From Methanobacteriota archaeon (GTDB lineage: Archaea; Thermoplasmatota; E2; DHVEG-1), in contig JAPKYG010000135.1 of the NCBI GenBank assembly GCA_026394435.1, forward strand, positions 1 to 24,966: DNA of 24,966 nucleotides, in the 5' to 3' direction. The notes under the pieces are model-generated. The model saw only the letters and a program-made list of their open reading frames with translations. It did no database searches and had not been told where the DNA came from. Positions 7,555 to 14,517 of the stretch are shown in pieces (positions within the stretch are counted from its first letter, which is position 1; each line of letters opens with the position of its first letter). Made by a program: the position numbers and the translations under genes.

Positions 7555-8541
7555 GTGACGTCATCATCCTTGTTGAAAACAAAACTCTTTGCGCATCTTG
7601 AAACCATGAGACCGTATACGGTGACATGGTGCGGGCTAGTAAGCCTCGTAGGTACGTGCGTTACCTTAGGGAATTTTCCATCGACTTCAGTAGCGCTGCT
7701 GGTACTATTCATCCCGATGATGGGCTGGATCGCAGGATTATACCTCTCAGATTATCTCGATAGAAACCTGGATTCTATCCAGAAACCTCATCGTCCCATT
7801 CCTTCAGGCAGAATCAAACCAAAAGAAGCGATCATCGTCGGCGCCCTCTTTGCGTTAACAGGTTTTTTTCTGACATTTTTCTTAACACTCTATAATGTCG
7901 TCCTTGTTTTTGTTGTCGCTGTCTTGGTATTTTTTTATACGAACGTTTCAAAATCACATGGCTTCAGCGGCAATGTGAACAGAGGGTTGGTTACCATGGC
8001 TGCTTATTTTTTTGGAATATTTGCTACCGGTGTTCCCCTTTCCTCGCTTCCGCCTTATGTGTGGTTGCTCTCCATCGTCTTCCTTGTGCATGACACGAAC
8101 AGCAATCTTGTGGGCGCGATTCGAGACATCGAAGGAGATAAAAAAGGCGGCTATCGGACAATTCCAGTAAAATATGGAGTAAAAATCTCTATTTATATCT
8201 CTGTGCTGTTAACCGCTGTATGGCTTCCTCTGTCGTTGATCCTTCCGTTGTACTATCGTTTTCTAGCCATCCAATTTTATCTGATCATGATCATCGATAC
8301 AACCATTCTCCTCTTTATGTACCTGTATTTATTTCGATCCATATTGTCATATTCACGGGAAAAAGGGTTACGGTTCCATGAATTCTTTGTCATCGAACGA
8401 ATCACTCTTGCCTCCGCGTTCATATTTGGAATAGCGAATATTTCCATAGCAATCCTGGTGTACCTCCTTGCACTTGTTATCACCAGTGGCTCCCAATATC
8501 TTCTAAGGAAACGATATGAGTTCCAGGTGAAGAGCGCATGA
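7555..8541 (+). CDS. UbiA-family membrane prenyltransferase (copy 2)
   Basis: A polytopic membrane protein of 328 residues with both UbiA motifs. The first is SDYLDRNLD (D66, D69, D73; Ser replaces the more usual Asn), followed by KPHRPIPSGRI. The second is RDIEGDKKGGYRT (D191, D195). It starts at a GTG with GAGG eight bases upstream. The KPHRPIPSGRI and GDKKGGYRT segments resemble those of archaeal digeranylgeranylglyceryl phosphate synthases and chlorophyll-synthase-like enzymes, so a lipid or aromatic acceptor is possible. The HDTNSNLVGAIRD segment before motif 2 differs strongly from copy 1, so this is not a recent duplicate. The stop overlaps the next gene's start by four bases (ATGA), indicating translational coupling with the SDR protein. 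Family call is firm, acceptor unknown. Confidence 0.85.
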   Translation: MTSSSLLKTKLFAHLETMRPYTVTWCGLVSLVGTCVTLGNFPSTSVALLVLFIPMMGWIAGLYLSDYLDRNLDSIQKPHRPIPSGRIKPKEAIIVGALFALTGFFLTFFLTLYNVVLVFVVAVLVFFYTNVSKSHGFSGNVNRGLVTMAAYFFGIFATGVPLSSLPPYVWLLSIVFLVHDTNSNLVGAIRDIEGDKKGGYRTIPVKYGVKISIYISVLLTAVWLPLSLILPLYYRFLAIQFYLIMIIDTTILLFMYLYLFRSILSYSREKGLRFHEFFVIERITLASAFIFGIANISIAILVYLLALVITSGSQYLLRKRYEFQVKSA

Positions 8542-9482
8542 AATGTCTCGTCACAGGAGCTGCAGGATTCATCGGAAGTTCATTAGTACGACGACTCGTT
8601 TCCGAGGGTCATGATGTCCGCGGTATTATCCATCATACTCAACCGACATATTTTGACAAACGAGTGGAATACATTTCTGGTGATATCACCAACCCTGAAT
8701 TTCTCAAACCTGTCATGGACCAGGTCGATGTCGTTTTTCACTGTGCCGCTGTTGTGAAAGACTATGGACCTAAGGACGTTTTCAATCGAATAAACGTCGA
8801 GGGAACAAAAAACCTTATCGCAGCCAGCGAAGCATCCTTGGTGAAGAAGTTCATCTTTCTTTCCCACATCAGATATGAATCAGGAAAAAACACGGGGTAC
8901 TATCATGAAACCAAGGCGATAGCAGAACAAAGCCTCATGGAGAAATATACGCATAATCAGTTTCCCGTTGTCATCATTCGTCCTGGAAACGTCTATGGAC
9001 CTGGTGCAACAACCTGGGTGTTACGACCCCTTCAGGCAATTCAAAAAAACCGAATTGCACTTATCGATAAAGGAACAGGTATCTTCCTGCATACCTATAT
9101 TGAGAATCTCCTCGATGCCTTACTTATTACATTACATGAGCCCCATGCAGTCGGTGAGATTATTGATATCACTGATGGGGATAATACCACTACTTGGGGT
9201 GATTATTTAAACGCCCTAGCAAAAATGACTGGTAAACCTCTCATTAAGAAAAACATGTCCAAACGAACCGCATTAGTTGTAGGCAAACTCATGATGGTAG
9301 GATATACTCTTTTTAAAATCGAGCCGTGGGTGACACCCGTAGCCATTGAAATATTTGCCAATCAAAATACAGTATCCATAGAAAAAGCAAAAACTCTTTT
9401 AAGATATGAACCCCTGGTTGATTTCACTAATGGATTAGAACATGTTGAACGATGGCTAAAAACAAAAGGTTATATTACATGA
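8538..9482 (+). CDS. NAD(P)-dependent epimerase/dehydratase (extended SDR)
   Basis: A 314-residue extended short-chain dehydrogenase/reductase. The nucleotide-binding TGAAGFIGSSLV (G-x-x-G-x-x-G, about 6-17) is followed by SGDI, VDVVFHCAAVVKDYG, the Ser of FLSH (109) and the catalytic Y122-HET-K126, then IIRPGNVYGPG. Members oxidise or epimerise sugar nucleotides, or act on sterol- and isoprenoid-like alcohols and ketones (3-beta-HSD/NSDHL-like). It is translationally coupled to the UbiA gene (four-base overlap) and followed 28 bp later by the NAS-like gene. It therefore probably processes the acceptor or product of that prenyltransferase. No membrane segment or signal peptide is evident. The exact substrate is unknown. 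Confidence 0.8.
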   Translation: MKCLVTGAAGFIGSSLVRRLVSEGHDVRGIIHHTQPTYFDKRVEYISGDITNPEFLKPVMDQVDVVFHCAAVVKDYGPKDVFNRINVEGTKNLIAASEASLVKKFIFLSHIRYESGKNTGYYHETKAIAEQSLMEKYTHNQFPVVIIRPGNVYGPGATTWVLRPLQAIQKNRIALIDKGTGIFLHTYIENLLDALLITLHEPHAVGEIIDITDGDNTTTWGDYLNALAKMTGKPLIKKNMSKRTALVVGKLMMVGYTLFKIEPWVTPVAIEIFANQNTVSIEKAKTLLRYEPLVDFTNGLEHVERWLKTKGYIT

Positions 9483-9510
9483 ACTTTCCTTTTTTGATTG
9501 GGAGAATAAG

Positions 9511-10200
9511 ATGGTTAAACATAGGAGACAGATAATGAACATGCAAGGACAAAAACACGAATCACTAGTGTTTACCATTGCCTCCTTTTTTTTAAAAACT
9601 TTTAGCAGAAACATGAACGCATTCGCACTAAAATTCATCAGCGATTATCTGTTTATCATCGTTGAAAAAATCATTGTAAAACTCCCCTCGCTTCTTCTAC
9701 CGTATATCACCTATTATGAGGATATTGTCGATAACGAAATAAATCTTGCTAAAATCACCAAACAGGATACCGTTCTCCATATTGGCTGCGGACCAATTCC
9801 TTCAACCTCTTTGCTTGTTACCCAAAAAACAGGAGCTCGTACAATTGGGATTGATAAAAATATTCTGTCTGTTCAAGATGCACAGTATTGTGTTCATGCA
9901 GTACACCAAGAGAATCAGATTCAGATACATCATGGAAACGCACTCACCTACGCAATGCAATCCTCTCACGTTATTATTGTCTCCCAAGGTATTGAACCAC
10001 GATATGAGGTATTAGAACATATCGCGAACACCATGGGTCCTGATACTCGAGTAATCTTTCGTACGTTCTCCTCTAAGGATGGAGGTATTACCACACAGGA
10101 TGCGATCCTGTGCACTCTCTTCACTGTTGGTAACATTGTTTCACATCCTCAGCATGGCATCCTTATATCGGTCCTCCTTAGGAAAAAAACAGGTATGTAA
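9511..10200 (+). CDS. Nicotianamine-synthase-like SAM-binding protein (copy 2)
   Basis: A 229-residue paralogue of the protein at 4032. The shared core is VLHIGCGPIPSTSLLVTQ, GIDKNILSVQDAQ, HHGNAL, VIIVSQGIEPRYEVLEHI and RVIFRTFSS, the same order and spacing as the NAS-like loop and following strands. The N-terminal 60 residues are hydrophobic and helical and may contact the membrane. Two starts are possible: ATG 9511 with GGGAG at 9500-9504, and ATG 9535 with GGAG at 9524-9527. Both are well spaced and I keep the longer one. It is the third gene of the UbiA-SDR operon. Either aminocarboxypropyl or methyl transfer from SAM is possible; the sequence does not decide. Confidence 0.65.
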   Translation: MVKHRRQIMNMQGQKHESLVFTIASFFLKTFSRNMNAFALKFISDYLFIIVEKIIVKLPSLLLPYITYYEDIVDNEINLAKITKQDTVLHIGCGPIPSTSLLVTQKTGARTIGIDKNILSVQDAQYCVHAVHQENQIQIHHGNALTYAMQSSHVIIVSQGIEPRYEVLEHIANTMGPDTRVIFRTFSSKDGGITTQDAILCTLFTVGNIVSHPQHGILISVLLRKKTGM

Positions 10201-10249
10201 AAAATACATGTAGAAAATACTTTTTCTGGTTCTGAGAAAAGCATGGTTG

Positions 10250-10258
10250 TTATAAATA
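10250..10258 (+). promoter_or_regulatory. TATA box upstream of the adenylate-forming ligase gene
   Basis: TTATAAATA lies in the spacer after the NAS-like gene. Expected initiation near 10280 would give a transcript that includes the open frame from 10308. This supports translation starting upstream of the TTG at 10446, possibly from a non-ATG codon near 10323-10326 preceded by GAGG at 10311-10314. Confidence 0.5.
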
Positions 10259-10445
10259 TTTATTAAATAGGGGGTACATACAAATTACTAAGGAAACTAA
10301 AAATTGACGTGAGGGATTTCTCATCATTGAACGATTTGCTCCTTATATAAAATCCGTATTACGCGATAAAGAAGCGCCATCGCACAACACCTTCGCACCA
10401 CCTGTTTATCGACTCACCAGATTCATCCTTGAACGTTATAAATGG

Positions 10446-11702
10446 TTGAGACTCAAACAAGCCCTTCTCTACGCGTACACCGCCTCACCCTTCTATCATC
10501 AACTGTTTCAAAACCATCATATCAAACCCCGTGATATCACCACCTATGCTGATCTGACGAAACTCCCGATGGCGACTCCTGATGACCTTCAAGCAGACCC
10601 ACGTTCCTTTTTTTGTGTCTCTGACGAGAAATTCATCAAAGTATTTACCACATCAGGTACCACCAGTGCACCAAAGAAAGCGTATTTCACGCAGCGAGAC
10701 ATTGATTCAATCATCAACTCTTCAGTCACCGGTATGCGTCTTCTCTACCACGTCACCCCTCATGATATTGTCCGGCTCACTTTTGAAGAAGGATACGGCA
10801 CCGAGATATGGGGAAACCGGTACTGCCTTGAACACACCTTTGGGAAAATCGGTGCACTTACCCTAGTAACCGGACGATTAAAAATCGAGGATGAGCTGAA
10901 AATGCTCCTCGATTATAAACCAACTGTTTTTATGGATGTCTCCTCACGCATCAATTACCTCACCACAGAATTAAAAAAACTCCATGACCTTGATACCCTC
11001 GGGATCAACCGTATTCTCCTTGGTGCAGAGCCAACCCCAAATACTATGAGAAAAAAGATTGAAAAAGCCTGGAACACCGATGTCTACATGGGGTACGGGA
11101 CTACGGAGTTTGGAATGAACATGGCTGGTGAATGCGAAGAAAAACACGGGATGCATATGACGGAAACTAATTTCCTTACCGAGGTTATCGACCCTTCGAC
11201 CGGAGAACATCTTGAGGATGGTGAAATCGGAGAGCTTGTATTTACTACTCTGAACCGAGAAGGCATGCCGTTCATTCGATACCGATCGCATGACCTTGGT
11301 CGTATCATCCCTGATCGGTGTCCATGCGGGTTACCACTCAAAAAAATAGAGATAAAAGGCAGGACTGATGATATGCTACCAATCGGTGCAGGAGATAATC
11401 TCTTCACCAGGATGTTCGACGATATCCTCTTTGGTCAACCTGAGGTCATTGAATATCAGGCTATCTTTGAACGAAAAGAAGGGAAAGACCATATCACCAT
11501 CATCGCTGAAACCACTACGATTACCGATACTCTTCGGAAAAAAATCTTGACTGGGCTTATGGAGCTTCCGGAGATCAACAATGGTGTACATATCTCAAAT
11601 ACGGTCGCACCCCCTCTCGTTCAACTCGTGAAACCGAATACACTCGACCGGAATTCATTAAAAGCAAGACGACTCATCGATAAAAGAAATCTCTACGACT
11701 AA
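10446..11702 (+). CDS. Phenylacetate-CoA ligase-like adenylate-forming enzyme
   Basis: ANL-superfamily enzyme of the PaaK type (about 418 residues from the listed TTG). It has the ATP-binding loop TTSGTTSAPKKA (68-79), LLGAEPTPNTMRKKIE, YMGYGTTEFGMN (214-224, adenine/AMP motif), ELVFTTLNREGMPFIRYRSHD (RYRSHD replaces the usual RYRTGD), CPCG (292-295) and IKGRTDDM. PaaK-type enzymes activate aryl or fatty acids to acyl-AMP and then to a CoA thioester. The reading frame stays open and protein-like upstream to 10308, adding segments such as FAPPVYRLTRFILERYKW that match the family's N-terminus. The real start is therefore probably near 10326 (ATT) or 10323 (ATC). Next to UbiA, SDR and methyltransferase genes it may activate an aromatic acid acceptor. 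The gene ends 14 bp before the convergent CrtC-like gene. Confidence 0.8.
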   Translation: MRLKQALLYAYTASPFYHQLFQNHHIKPRDITTYADLTKLPMATPDDLQADPRSFFCVSDEKFIKVFTTSGTTSAPKKAYFTQRDIDSIINSSVTGMRLLYHVTPHDIVRLTFEEGYGTEIWGNRYCLEHTFGKIGALTLVTGRLKIEDELKMLLDYKPTVFMDVSSRINYLTTELKKLHDLDTLGINRILLGAEPTPNTMRKKIEKAWNTDVYMGYGTTEFGMNMAGECEEKHGMHMTETNFLTEVIDPSTGEHLEDGEIGELVFTTLNREGMPFIRYRSHDLGRIIPDRCPCGLPLKKIEIKGRTDDMLPIGAGDNLFTRMFDDILFGQPEVIEYQAIFERKEGKDHITIIAETTTITDTLRKKILTGLMELPEINNGVHISNTVAPPLVQLVKPNTLDRNSLKARRLIDKRNLYD

Positions 11703-11716
11703 ACCATTTTGTATCA

Positions 11717-13033
11717 TTACGGTTTTATTTGTTTCTGTTGGTTTGACTTTTTCGTTCTACTACACCGAAATCGTAATATTGGTTTTGGTATTAACCGTAA
11801 TTGCGCAATCATTTTTTTCCCCAGATAATGTGAATCTACCTCAATGATGATCCCAACCCCTTTGGGTGGTTTGAGGATATCAATTCGCAGGGAATTATGA
11901 CCGATAATTGATACCTGTCGTTGTGGTTCTATTTTACATATTCCAGTAAGCGGTATTTCCTCTTTGTCGTCACTGTAGTATCCTTTCGTGATTCCAGGGG
12001 CTTCACAGATGACAAAAGCAAGCCAATATCTTCCGTTGGGGAACCGTGAGACATATTCCCGGCATTCTTGAGTCATCGTGAACCGCAGGTGAAGTGTTTC
12101 TTTTTCTTTCATCGCTGTGATTTCGAAATCAGAGGGGTACGCAAAATCGTAGTTCTTCGCTGTCTGTATGGTATTATACCGAAAATCTATGTTATTAAAC
12201 TCCGTGTAGATTTTTCCGTCTTTTGAGAGAATCAGTATACCGGTTGCAGGTCCTTCCATCATCCAGAAAAGGCTATTCCCGTAGAAGATCGTCCATCCGT
12301 TATTAAGAACAGTCCATACCCAGTCATAACCTAATGGATTATTTTCTGTACTGAACATGATTGTTTCTGGTACGCGGAGTTTCCGATTTCGTAACCACCA
12401 TTCAATAAGTCGTGCATAGGTGGATATTGTTTTCTTACCGTCTTTGACCGATGAGAGCGGATTTCTATAGGAGAAATTCCCCCAGACATGCTCGAAATAT
12501 CCGGTTCCTTTTATGGTGAAGAGTTTTCCATGAATTTTTATTGTCCCAGAAATCCTTGTTTTTGGGATGAATCCGTACCGTAAGAACCCGAGCCCCATCG
12601 GGACCCATCCATTTGTTGCTTCTTGTGCGACCCAGTGGGGAAAGGATTCTGCTTGTATTGTAAAATCAATTTCAATATCCTGGTCTGGATCCCGGAAATG
12701 AGCTTCATAGGCAGGATATGATCCTTTCATGAATGAATCGTTGAGGCCCACATCAAAAGCGTCTTGTCGTGCCCGTAATGGAGCACCTGGTATGCGCATG
12801 TAGGAGACGTAATGACGGTTTGCCTCTTGGTCAAATAACGTGATATTGCAGAGAGAATCAATTTGTTTTTTGTCGACGACCCCTTCACTAAACGTTGCCT
12901 TTATGCTCCATTGTTTCTGGTTTTCTTGTGTGGTGAAGAACCCTATCACTGCCCACCATTCAAGATTACGGGAAAGGTGTCCTTTTTCATCCTCAGCTGT
13001 CCAGGGATTCTCCGCGTTGTTTTTCTGCGTCAT
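11717..13033 (-). CDS. CrtC/AttH-type lipocalin-fold protein, cytoplasmic
   Basis: A 438-residue protein with hallmarks of the carotenoid 1,2-hydratase (CrtC)/AttH family: NLEWWAVIGFF (EWW at 25-27), MKGSYPAYEAHF, IKGTGYFEHVWGNF (175-187, His next to Glu) and YDWVWTVLNNGWTIFYGN. CrtC hydrates the terminal double bond of acyclic carotenoids, and fungal relatives isomerise meroterpenoids. Others are structural lipocalins of unknown role, so no reaction can be assigned. No signal peptide or membrane segment is present, unlike the paralogue at 18634. It lies downstream of the radical SAM gene at 13116 on the same strand, but a TATA-like sequence in the 82-bp gap suggests its own promoter. Family membership moderate to good, function open. 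Confidence 0.65.
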   Translation of the reverse strand: MTQKNNAENPWTAEDEKGHLSRNLEWWAVIGFFTTQENQKQWSIKATFSEGVVDKKQIDSLCNITLFDQEANRHYVSYMRIPGAPLRARQDAFDVGLNDSFMKGSYPAYEAHFRDPDQDIEIDFTIQAESFPHWVAQEATNGWVPMGLGFLRYGFIPKTRISGTIKIHGKLFTIKGTGYFEHVWGNFSYRNPLSSVKDGKKTISTYARLIEWWLRNRKLRVPETIMFSTENNPLGYDWVWTVLNNGWTIFYGNSLFWMMEGPATGILILSKDGKIYTEFNNIDFRYNTIQTAKNYDFAYPSDFEITAMKEKETLHLRFTMTQECREYVSRFPNGRYWLAFVICEAPGITKGYYSDDKEEIPLTGICKIEPQRQVSIIGHNSLRIDILKPPKGVGIIIEVDSHYLGKKMIAQLRLIPKPILRFRCSRTKKSNQQKQIKP

Positions 13034-13061
13034 TGTCTCACTAGTGATTCGATTCTGTTCT

Positions 13062-13069
13062 TAAATAGT
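13062..13069 (-). promoter_or_regulatory. TATA box candidate for the CrtC-like gene at 13033
   Basis: On the minus strand the sequence is CTATTTAA, about 33 bp upstream of the ATG at 13033. It implies a short leader without a ribosome-binding site. Confidence 0.35.
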
Positions 13070-13115
13070 TTTTAGAATATGAAACAAACCGGTTGGCGAC
13101 AATAAATAATTGGGT

Positions 13116-14435
13116 TTAGAATTTGAAATCTCTTTTATAGTAGAGTCGGAACGAGTAATTTGTCCCTGCGGGGAGGACCGCTGATACTCTTTTTACGATG
13201 ACAAACGTCCGAAGCGCACGAACAATTATATTTGGCATGGTGTAAAACTTTTTTGCAACCTTCCTGGTGCCCTCAAACAGTTCTTTTTCTGTCATGTTTT
13301 TTGGTTTGAAAACAACCTCGACTTGGTTATATCTTTTCCAGTCTTTCGTAAGCAGTCTTCCCTCGCGCTCCAGTCGATCAAATAATGGTGTCCCTGGGTA
13401 CGGGGTAAGAATATTGACTTCTACTGCATCCAACTCCCATTCATACATCTTCTCTAGCGTCGCATCAAAGATATCAGGCGTGTCTTGATCAAAACCAAAG
13501 ATGATGCCGCCCTGGATCGCCATCCCATGTTTATGGACTCGTTTAATCATCCGTTTGAAATCCTCGACTTTGTTGACCGTTTTTTTAATCCCATTAAGTG
13601 ATTCCTGGCTGACGGACTCAAAGCCGACGAACCATTCCACACATCCTGCTTTGTAGGCAAGATCAAGGAATTCATCATCGATTTTTCCTAGTACATTTGC
13701 GTTTCCATTAGCGACCCATCCTTTGTGAACCTTCTGTTTGATAAGTTCCTTGAAAAGTTCCCGTGCGTAAGATGGGTTGACCGTGATGCTAGGGTCATGG
13801 ATGGCGAAAACCCGGTTCGGCATCTGTTGGATTTCTTCAACGACGTTTTTAATGGGTCGTTGTTTCACCCCATGTTTACAGAAACTGGCGATTGCGCAAA
13901 ACTCGCATTGATTGGGACATCCCCTAGTAGATTGCACTGCGCCAGCGATGGGGTTCTGTCGGATCAGGTCTCGTCGAATCGGAGGGATAGCTGCCATATC
14001 AAAATCTGGGTTTGGCCCGTAGAATGGTTTTAGCTTTCCTTTTTCTGCATCCTTGAGAAGTTCAGGCCAGATTGCTTCAGCTTCCCCAAGCACGATACTA
14101 TCCGCATGTGGTTTTGCTTCGTCAGGCATCGCGGTCGGGTGATACCCTCCAAGGACAACTTTTCGTCCTCGTCGGCGGAACTCATCAGCAAGCTCGTAGA
14201 CCCGAGGTGCGGTCATCGTATAACTCGTGATTCCCACCAGGTCAGCTGGTTCATTAAAATCAAGGTCTTCATAGTTCTCATTGATGATTTTTACTTCATG
14301 ATGCCGCGGTGTGATCGCAGCTAAATGCGGTAACGTGATAATAGGATACCCAAACAGAACCGAACTCCATGATCCTTTATCAGAATGAATAATTGCTCCA
14401 TGTTCAATTCGTGGAAAAACCAGTAAAATCTTCAT
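13116..14435 (-). CDS. B12-binding-type radical SAM protein
   Basis: This 439-residue protein has an N-terminal cobalamin-binding-like domain (MKILLVFPRI, VGITSYTMTAPRVYELA, VVLGGYHPTAMPDEA, about 1-145) and a radical SAM domain with the cluster motif RGCPNQCEFC (C173, C177, C180). Further barrel motifs are FVGFESVSQESL, IQGGIIFGFDQDTPDIF and ILTPYPGTPLFDRLE. The C-terminal extension resembles the region after the barrel in hopanoid- and tetraether-lipid-modifying members (HpnP, Grs), but no diagnostic residue allows that assignment. GGTGATC at 14437-14443 read on the minus strand is a strong ribosome-binding site. It is closer to the general composition of the window than the AT-rich radical SAM gene at 210. 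C-C bond formation, cyclisation or methylation of a prenyl or lipid chain would fit the neighbours; that is inference. Confidence 0.85.
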   Translation of the reverse strand: MKILLVFPRIEHGAIIHSDKGSWSSVLFGYPIITLPHLAAITPRHHEVKIINENYEDLDFNEPADLVGITSYTMTAPRVYELADEFRRRGRKVVLGGYHPTAMPDEAKPHADSIVLGEAEAIWPELLKDAEKGKLKPFYGPNPDFDMAAIPPIRRDLIRQNPIAGAVQSTRGCPNQCEFCAIASFCKHGVKQRPIKNVVEEIQQMPNRVFAIHDPSITVNPSYARELFKELIKQKVHKGWVANGNANVLGKIDDEFLDLAYKAGCVEWFVGFESVSQESLNGIKKTVNKVEDFKRMIKRVHKHGMAIQGGIIFGFDQDTPDIFDATLEKMYEWELDAVEVNILTPYPGTPLFDRLEREGRLLTKDWKRYNQVEVVFKPKNMTEKELFEGTRKVAKKFYTMPNIIVRALRTFVIVKRVSAVLPAGTNYSFRLYYKRDFKF

Positions 14436-14461
14436 AGATCACCTTGGTATGCCATATGTGC

Positions 14462-14469
14462 ATATTTAA
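14462..14469 (-). promoter_or_regulatory. TATA box for the radical SAM gene at 14435
   Basis: On the minus strand this reads TTAAATAT, about 30 bp upstream of the ATG at 14435. A GGTGATC ribosome-binding site lies directly before the ATG. Confidence 0.45.
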
Positions 14470-14517
14470 CACTTTTGAAACAAGTGGAAACGAAGCGAGT
14501 TCTGAGTTCATACAACC

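Noticed and set aside
11084..11407. 107-residue minus-strand frame inside the ligase gene
   Set aside because: It is a reverse-frame shadow of a well-supported gene, has unnatural composition and no start signals.
13034..13115. Possible small RNA or terminator hairpin between the radical SAM and CrtC-like genes
   Set aside because: No stable stem with a T-run is visible; the AT-rich part is better explained as a TATA element.
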